A stretch of 64,000 bases of DNA, from NCBI RefSeq assembly GCF_963678635.1, contig NW_026971509.1, positions 62,001 through 126,000 of the forward strand, given 5' to 3'. The translations under genes were made by a program, and so were the position numbers. Origin of the DNA: Symsagittifera roscoffensis. Lineage: Eukaryota; Xenacoelomorpha; Acoela; Convolutidae. Of the stretch, positions 56,699 through 64,000 are shown in pieces (within the stretch, counting starts at the first letter, position 1; each line of letters begins with the position of its first letter). The notes under the pieces were generated by a model. The model made no database searches. It was not told where the DNA came from and saw only the letters and a list, made by a program, of their open reading frames with translations.

Positions 56699-56877
56699 TA
56701 CAAATTAACAATTTTACAAGCAATATTTAATTTTATAGTTTTTTTTTTCACTTCATAATGGAGTTTATGAGAGATGTGCAGTACATACGCAAGTTAGTAG
56801 ACAAGCAAGCGTATCCCGAAATTTATTCGCAATAGTTTATAATGTTTTCAATATAAAAAAAACAAATTGACGCACAT
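56699..56877 (+). repeat. local inversion of env C-terminal segment
   Basis: In every other unit this segment reads, on the plus strand, GACGCACGAATAA-complement first and GCATACGCTTACTTGTCTAC-type sequence inverted relative to env. Here it reads in env sense (GAGAGATGTGCAGTACATAC, AAGTTAGTAGACAAGCAAG), while its neighbours on both sides remain in minus orientation. Confidence 0.8.
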
Positions 56878-57367
56878 AGGTCAGTATTTTTCTCCATTTA
56901 GAAAGATTAAATTGTTAATTATTTACAATATCCACCGTAACCTTGTGTATAGATAACACAGAAGCCTGCTGTTTCGGCGGTTTTTCCTAAGTTCAGTTTG
57001 TCGTTTTATTGTATCAGTTGCTGTGAGATGTTATTGAACTTGATGTTTTTTATTGATTTTTACAATTGGAGGGGCGGGCGTGTAAACTGGAAGAAGAGAG
57101 AGGGGGAACTGGGAATTTCAAACGTGGCGGTGGGGGAGGGGATAATTAAGGGGGATGGAAACGCCTAGAATCATCTACAAACTGTGTTTCTCATCAACGG
57201 CAGTTTTCAGCATTGAGCAAAAATTAAACGTCTATGACTCAATCAATTGGAAAATAGATTGGAAAACACTAAATTAACCAGACGCTGCCAGCTACTCACT
57301 CAGCGCTCAATTTTTGTCAAAGTTATGCAAATGTGCACTATATAGAAAGGAGAAAAACCATCTATGC

Positions 57368-57867
57368 TGAGTTTTAGTCCTGGTGGCCTTCTCAAAGAGT
57401 AATTTCAGATAAGGGTACTCCGTTTGTTCGTTACGCTATCATTTTTCGGCCGGATAGGTTCGTAAAACTCAATAGTCCAGTAGCAATACTAATATTATTG
57501 TTATATCTTTAACTTCCTTGTCTCAGAATCGCGAGATTAGATGATGGAATATGCAACTGATTTTCATCTGTTTTGTAAATTCTTCGACTGAAAATACGAA
57601 TAGTTTCAGCTGTATAATTTCTATCGTGAATTTTAGTCATGGATTCAAATTGGTTAGTTATTAATCTTTTAATATTTTACAGTGAAAAAATCAAAAACAA
57701 AAAACTCTTGTTTTAAACCCCTTGTTTTAAACCCTATAATTTCTATCGTGAATTTTAGTCATGGATACAAATTGGTTAGTTATTAATCTTTTAATCTTTT
57801 ACAGTGAAAAAATCAAAAACAAAAAATTCTTGTTTTAAAACAAAAAAATTCTTGTTGTAAAAATCCA
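57368..57867 (-). repeat. array LTR 6 with internal duplication
   Basis: About 500 bp. A segment of roughly 120 bp starting TATAATTTCTATCGTGAA occurs at 57613 and again at 57735, and accounts for the extra length. The minus-strand TG end and the CCCGGATGCG tract are present at the high-coordinate side. Confidence 0.8.
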
Positions 57868-60768
57868 CGCATCCGGGGTTTGGGAAGTGTTTTAAATCAA
57901 GGTTTTCTTGGGAGGCGAAGTGCTATCTAATATGGGTGAATTGCTATGTAAAATCTTTTTCAAGAGAATGTAGATTGACTCAGTCTAAGAAGTACATGTG
58001 ATGATGTTGTTGAGGAACTGCTGTGAAACTTTGCACATCAATTTCTAAAGTCAGAGCGAGACTACGTAAATTCTCAATATTCGTTCAAAATTGACCGAGT
58101 AGCGAGATGAAAGGTTGACTTTTCTGATAGGAACGAATGACAAGGAAACGTATATTGCATTTGACATCGATTTGACCATTGAACTGTTTCAATAGTTTCC
58201 TCTGCTGCGATGTCTGCTCCATACCCGACAAGGGATGTCACTATGCCAAGCAAAACCAATGGATTTGACATTTCATTGTCGGAGTTTCGTCGAGCATATC
58301 TCCCTACTGCTGCTGCCCGAGTACTATGCCCTGTAAGATCCTCGCTAAATTACCTCTACATTTTGTTATTCAGTTTTAATCATAACTCTATTAGTTTTTT
58401 TTCGCAGACGTTTTTTTTAGTTCGTTCTCCTATTTTAAAGGGTTGCTCACCCTAGAGCTAATCATAACAAAAAATGTGAGATAATCTTCTAAGCGTGATA
58501 TAGTTCGGTGTGTTAGGCCGTCAACAAGCACACTCAAAACGTCTTTCACTGGTGGGTAAGGCCAGTCGGAGTATATTAATGAGTGTTTTTTGAATAGAAC
58601 CTTTTCTTGTTCATAACCTTTTTTTCATTGTGTCAGGTGTTTTTATCAATTGTTTCTTATGGTTCTGTCCTTTTTTGAAAAACGGTTTGTCTTTAATAAG
58701 TGTTGGCTTGGGAATTTCAAAGGTTTTATGTGGTCTTAACGAAATGTTGATTTTTGTTCGAAAGAGTTTTTGTCCATTTCTTATCTAATTCGAGTATTTT
58801 GGGTTTTTCCTGTAAATGTCGGTAAGGCGGTGGTGTTAAAAGCTGCACGAATAGTAAAGCTTAATCTATTACACTAACTGGGTTAAGGGAAAATTTGGAA
58901 CATGTGAAAGCTGTTCAACGTTGTTATCACTTATTTGCGAAAATTGAAATTCTTTTATTCACTACAATTGTCATGCGAAGCTATCAATAGTCTTAAACAG
59001 TGTCTGTAAAAAGGAGTGAATTCAAGTGGCGAGTTAGAGAGGTTCACAAATCTTGTTCACATAGAAAAGATAGTTTCAACTCTAGGTTAATAACCTTTTA
59101 TCGATTTATTGCTTCTTAAGCCAATTTTACTGTAGTTGAATTACTGTTTTAGAAAGTCGGGGCCCGGAAAAAAACCACAAGGAAAAGGATATTCGAAATT
59201 GGATGATTGAAGTTATAACCTTGCCTACATTCTAATTACAATGCTTGTCCGTAGGAGTGGCCAAAGAAGCTCAAGTTCCTCGATAACCGCGAGTTCTTCT
59301 GGGGGCCACTAAGATGATGGTTCTTATTTGGAATCAAATTATAGAAGTTATGATTGATTTTTGTGCCTTGATTTTTTTATATTAAAAGATTTTGGACAGG
59401 TTAGTTTTTTTTTCGTTTGGGATGGTCACAGAGTGGGGTTCCTATATGGGGAGAGAATTAATGTGAATATATTTGTGGGACAGGATTGTAGTTTTGGAGA
59501 GTTCCGTGCAGGTTAGAACCTTTTTAAGGTTATGTGAAATTCAAAAAATAAGTGACAAGACTTTGAGTTAAAAAACATGTGGCGGTGGTGCGGTTTACAT
59601 GAAAAAGAGCTCCGTTGAAAGAAAATGGTGTTAAATATGAGTGTGGGTTTGTTCGATATTTAGCAATATTTCATATGAACAGTTATGATCTATTTCTTTT
59701 GGAGTGAGGAAACATAATGTTAGTTGGAAATTGACGAAACGGCTGAAATAAGATTCATAATTTGTAGACTTTAAGTGCATGATTGGTTACAAGAGTGCAA
59801 TGCAAACAGCCTGTTTTCAAAAATTATAGTCTGTTTTTAAAAATTACTTTTCTGTTAATTATCAACTTACTGGAATGTCGGCGTAAAATAGCGAGTCTTT
59901 CTTATTCCGTGGAAATTATGATCGAAGTAAGGTTTGGCGAATCGATTGGATTTGCGGGCAATGTAGCGGTTGTAGCGGTTGAGTATCTGTGACCAACCAA
60001 TTTTAGAGAAATATTCAATTTCAGGTGCATTAGTAAGTTGGTGAATAGCTGTGATAGAAAGTTAGCCATCTTCAGACTTTCTGAGTAAAATGCTAAAGAA
60101 CTGAAAAAAAAACCAAGGTAACGTAGGGATTAGAGTGGTTTCATTTAAATCAGTATTCGTGGGCTTTGGGGTTAATTATTGTCGAACCGTATTGTGGAAC
60201 AAAAGGTTAGGATTTGTTGACAATGATGGCTTCGTTGACGTCGGGATAAGAAGGGGTGGTTGAATAGGTATCTGCGAAGGTTGGTTGGGTGTTTTTGTTT
60301 CATGGAATAGGTTTCTGAGTGTGAAGCTGAGTGGGTAAAACGTTGTATAATCAAAAGAGTATTATTATTGTGTATTAGTTGTTGGTATATTATGAAATTC
60401 AAGACTCAATCAAATTTCTTCAATCAAAAACTTGGATTGGGAAACACTTAAATTAGCAGATGCTGCCAGCTATTTAGTTAGCGGTCAATTTTTGTCGAAG
60501 TTATGCAAATGTGAAATGTAAAAAAGTAAGAAAAACCATCTATGCTGAGTTTAGGTCCGGGTGGCTTTCTCAAAGAGTAATTTAAGATCACGTACACTGT
60601 TTGTTCGTTACGCTATCATTTTTCGGCCGGATAGGTTCGTAGAGCTCCTTAGTCTAAAAGCAATACTAATCTTACTCTTATATCTTTTACTTCCTTGTCT
60701 CAAATTCTCACTGGTCTATCGCGAGGTTAGAGGAGAGAAAATAGCAACTGATTTTCATGCGTTTTCTA
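57868..60768 (-). repeat. array long unit 4, truncated
   Basis: Small hydrophobic ORF at 58074-58271, 3' region with an internal deletion near 59140, and the C-terminal half of the accessory-ORF homologue to about 60400. There the sequence jumps into the spacer next to the LTR, so the rest of the accessory ORF, the env part and the G-rich block are lost. LTR remnant 60546-60768. Confidence 0.75.
60546..60768 (-). repeat. array LTR 7 remnant
   Basis: Only the CA-side about 220 bp remain. It is fused at about 60769 directly to the small-ORF region, with loss of the polypurine tract and the TG end. Confidence 0.75.
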
Positions 60769-63700
60769 AGTCAGTCGAGACTACGTGCATTCTCAAAATT
60801 CGTTCAAAATTGACCGAGTAGCGAGATGAAAGGTTGCATTTTCTGAAAGGAACAATTGACAAGGAAACGTATCTTGCTTTTGACATCGAGTTGACCATTG
60901 AACTGTTTCAATAGTTTCCTCTGCTGCGATGTCTGCTCTATATCCGATGAGGGCTGCCACTGCGCCAAGAAAACCAATAGATTTGCCATTCCATTGTCAG
61001 AGTTTTGTCGAGCATATCTCCCTTCTGCTGCTCGAGTACTATGCTCTGTAAAATCCTTGCTAAATTACCTCTACATTTTAGTTGTTCAGTTTTAATTATA
61101 ATTCTTTTAGTTTTTTCCGCAGAAATTTTCTAGTTTGTTCTTTTATTTTGAAGGGTTGCTCACCCTAGAGCTAATCATAACATAAACTGTGGGATGATGT
61201 CGTAAGCGTGGTATAGTCCATTTTTGGCCGTAAGAAAGCGTGCTCAAAACGACTTTCACTGGTGGGTAAGGGCAGTCGGAGTATAGCTATGATGTTTTTT
61301 GTATATAATCTTTTCTTGATTTTAAACTTTTTTCATTGTTTCAGGTGTTTTTTATCAAACGTTTCTTATGGTTCTGTCTTTTTCTTACAAACATTTTGTC
61401 CTAAATTAGTGTTGACCTGGGTGTTTTTAAGGTTTTATGTGTTCTTAACGAAACGTTGATTTATGTTCAAAAAAGTTTTTTTTCCAGTTTTATACGGGAA
61501 AGAGTATAGTGGGTTTTTCCTGTACATGCTGGTAGTGCAGTGGTGTTAAAAGCTGCGTTGGTTAGTAAAGCTCAAGTTATTAAACTAACCGGCTTAAGAG
61601 AATGTTTGAAATGTGTGGAAACGGTTCTAAGTTGTTATCAACTATTTGCCAAAATTGAAATTTGTTTAATCAGAATAAATGTCATACGAAGCTATCGATA
61701 GTTTTAATTAGTGTCTGTAAAAAGGGGCGAAATCAAAAGGCGAATTGGAGAGATTCACAAAGCTTGTGCTCATAAAATTTTAGTTCATTTTTTATTTTAT
61801 CAACCCTACATCAATTGTTTGCACTTTATGCAACTTTTACTGTATTTGAGGTACTGGTTGACCCCTAACTTTGAATTACTAATTTTCCTGCATTTTAAAA
61901 AATAAACTAGTTTTTTTTAAGTTTTAGATTTTACTGCAATCGCTCGCTTTTTCGGAAACTTTTTTAAAATAGTTTTTTTTAATTTTCATTGGATTTTATT
62001 TTAAACAATCTGTTGAGGTTTTTTCGAAAAAAATAGGTGATCTACAGCTTTAGAAAATCGGGGCTGGGGAAAAATCATAGGGGAAAAGATATTCGAAAAA
62101 GATTGTAGTTTTGGAGAGTTCCATGCAGGTTAGAACCTTTTTAAGGTTATGTGAAATTCAAAAAATAAGTGACAAGACTTTGAGCTAAAAAAAATGTGGC
62201 GGTGGTGCGGTTTACATGAAAAAGAGCTCCATTGAAATAAAATAGTGTTAAATATGAGTGTGGGTTTGCTCTATAATTAGCAATATTTCTTGAGAACAGT
62301 TATGATCTATTTCTTTTGGAGTGTGGAAACAAACGGCTGAAATAAGATTCATAATTTGTGGACTTTTAGTGCATGATTGGTTACAATAGTGCAATGCAAA
62401 CAGCCCGTTTTCAAAATTTATAGTCTGTTTTTAAAAATTATTTTTCTGTTAATTATCAACTTACTGGAATGTCGGCGTAAATTAGCGAGTCTTCCTTATT
62501 CTGTGGAAATTATGATCGAAATAAGGTTTGGCGAATCGATTGGATTTGCGGGCAATGTAGCGGTTGTAGCGATTGAGTATCTGTGACAAACCAATCTTGG
62601 AGAAATATTTAATTTCAGGTGCATTAGTAAGTTGGTGAATAGCTGTGATATAAAGTTAGCCATCTTCAGACTTTCTGAGTAATATGCTAAGGGACTGAAA
62701 ATAAAAAAAGAAAAACCAAGGTAAACGTAGGGATTAGAGTGGTTTCATTTAAATCAGTATTCGTGGGCTTTGGGGTTCATTATTGTCGATCTGTATTGTG
62801 GAACAAAAGGTATAGATTTGTTGACAATGATGGCTTCGTTGACGTCGAGATAAGAAGTGGTGGTTGAATAGGTATCTGCGAAGGTTGGTTGGGTGTTTTT
62901 GTTTCATGGAATAGGTTTCTCAGTGTTAAGCTGAGTGGTTAAAACGTTGTATAGTCAATGGAGTTTTATTATTGTGTATTAGTTGTTGGTATATTATGAA
63001 ATTATCTAATTTATGTCAAAATTGATCGTCTATTAGGGAAAAAGGGGCGTCATCGATATCGCTAGAAAGTATTGAAAGGATGGGGGTAGCGTCTGTGTAG
63101 GATGATCCGGAGTTTGATGAGTGATCCGGGTGATAACGGGAACCTGGGGAGTGATAGGTTTAAAAAGAGGCTGGGAAAAACGATTAGTTGGGCTTGTTCC
63201 GGAATCTCATCTGAAAAATCCTCAGGAGTGTCGATGGCTGGGATTTCTAAAACGCTGCGTTTATTAAAATGTTGTTTGTGCGGAGTCCTCGGAGTGCATA
63301 TGGGTTGAGTCTATTGAAAAAATGGAAAATTCGGAGTGTAAAGCAGGTAGGGGAGCGGAGAGGAGGTCATTGATAGATGACATAGGAGGCTGGCGATGAA
63401 ATGCTGAAAGGTAAGAAAAAGATCGGCGGAAGCATCCGAGTTAGCGACTGAAGGTGGGCTAAAATAATTAAATTTATGAGAAAAAAAAAATTGTTTCAGG
63501 TTGTTATATTATTTCGTCATGTGTATCGATTTGATCGTGTGTTTGTGTGGTATCTTGAAATTATTACTTAAGATCGATGACTCATAAGTAATGGAGGAAA
63601 TTGGGCTGGGTTGTTTTTTTGTTGTTTCGATTTAAGTTTGAACGCAGCAAAAATTTGTATAGTAGTTGGTGTGTAGAATATTTGTTATTGATTTTGATTT

Positions 63701-64000
63701 GTTTAAATGTGTGATTATAGAGGTACTGTTCGCATGTGTGTGTTGTTTTGTGGTTCATATTTTGTTTGGTTTTGTTGTTAGTTGTTCCTTGTATTAATTT
63801 TTTTGTGCATCAAGGAATATGTGTTTTTCTAATGTTCAAAACATTAACACTATCGCTGATAATTTTCGCGATACGCTTTCTTGTCTACTAACTTGCTTTG
63901 TATTGCACATCTCTTATAAAAATCACTATAAAGCGAAAAAAAACTCAAATTAAATATTGCAAATAAGATTGTTAATTGTTCTAGTATATAAATATAAAAG
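60769..64000 (-). repeat. array long unit 5 (runs off the window)
   Basis: Small hydrophobic ORF region about 60.80-61.03 kb (frame broken), 3' region to about 62.1 kb, accessory-ORF homologue about 62.1-63.4 kb, env C-terminal homologue from about 63.45 kb. Unlike long units 2 and 3 it keeps the roughly 440-bp stretch (63410-63850), as long unit 1 does. Confidence 0.75.

Larger units (their letters stand above)
55474..57867 (-). repeat. array short unit 3
   Basis: Same deletion junction as the other short units (about 56365). It contains a local inversion at about 56699-56877 and a G-rich spacer at 57064-57155 that is longer and more irregular. LTR 57368-57867 is enlarged by an internal duplication. 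Confidence 0.78.
38505..64000 (-). mobile_element. higher-order tandem array of deleted LTR-element units
   Basis: Seven LTR copies in minus orientation, separated by internally deleted element segments related to the 18.9-kb retroelement. On the minus strand each full unit reads: LTR, a G-rich/C-rich spacer, C-terminal env part, accessory ORF homologue, 3' region, small hydrophobic ORF, polypurine-like tract, next LTR. Long units (about 4.2 kb) alternate with short units (about 2.2 kb) lacking the accessory ORF. Successive long+short pairs repeat at about 6.4 kb with very high identity; the two unit types differ much more from each other. It runs off the right edge of the window. Confidence 0.88.

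Overview
The window looks like AT-rich nuclear DNA of an invertebrate animal. It holds exons of a TRPM-type cation channel, spliced gene structure, Polinton/Maverick DNA polymerase remnants, and a Ty3/gypsy-lineage retroelement with an env-like gene. There is no bacterial-style operon, rRNA or CRISPR array. The species cannot be named from the sequence alone. About three quarters of the window is mobile DNA.

Layout. (1) 1-10264: a decayed Polinton/Maverick protein-primed DNA polymerase B gene. Its 3' half plus about 2.6 kb of flank is tandemly duplicated (1638-5743 and 5743-10264). Copy 1 carries a fold-back hairpin insertion. (2) 10265-15196: intergenic DNA with a tRNA-like B box, a region of nested inverted repeats (11374-11600) and a 987-bp element with terminal inverted repeats, built largely from ATCGAT-type words (13852-14838). 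(3) 15240-17796, minus strand: two exons of a TRPM-like channel. The second has a 17-unit, 39-bp coding minisatellite inserted between two conserved segments. (4) 18488-37390, plus strand: an 18.9-kb LTR retroelement with 410-bp LTRs (about four differences between them), a 4-bp target duplication, a primer binding site, a 1.2-kb leader, a basic pre-gag ORF, gag with a CCHC knuckle, protease, RT, RNase H, integrase with a GPY/F module, two small membrane ORFs, a Pro/Ser/Thr-rich ORF without any methionine, an env-like glycoprotein, and a 602-aa accessory ORF of unknown function. Gag, pol and env each carry in-frame stops and pol also has frameshifts, so this copy is recent but defective. (5) 38505-64000: an array of minus-strand, internally deleted relatives of the same element family. 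Alternating long (about 4.2 kb) and short (about 2.2 kb) LTR-bounded units give a higher-order period near 6.4 kb.

How it fits together: the intact-length element supplies the gene map by which the array can be read. The array preserves homologues of the C-terminal part of env, the 602-aa accessory ORF, the 3' UTR and the LTR. It also has a small hydrophobic ORF next to the LTR that I do not see in the 18.9-kb element. The strongest leads are the large multi-gene retroelement with three ATGA stop-start junctions, the higher-order LTR array, and the minisatellite-bearing TRPM-like gene.
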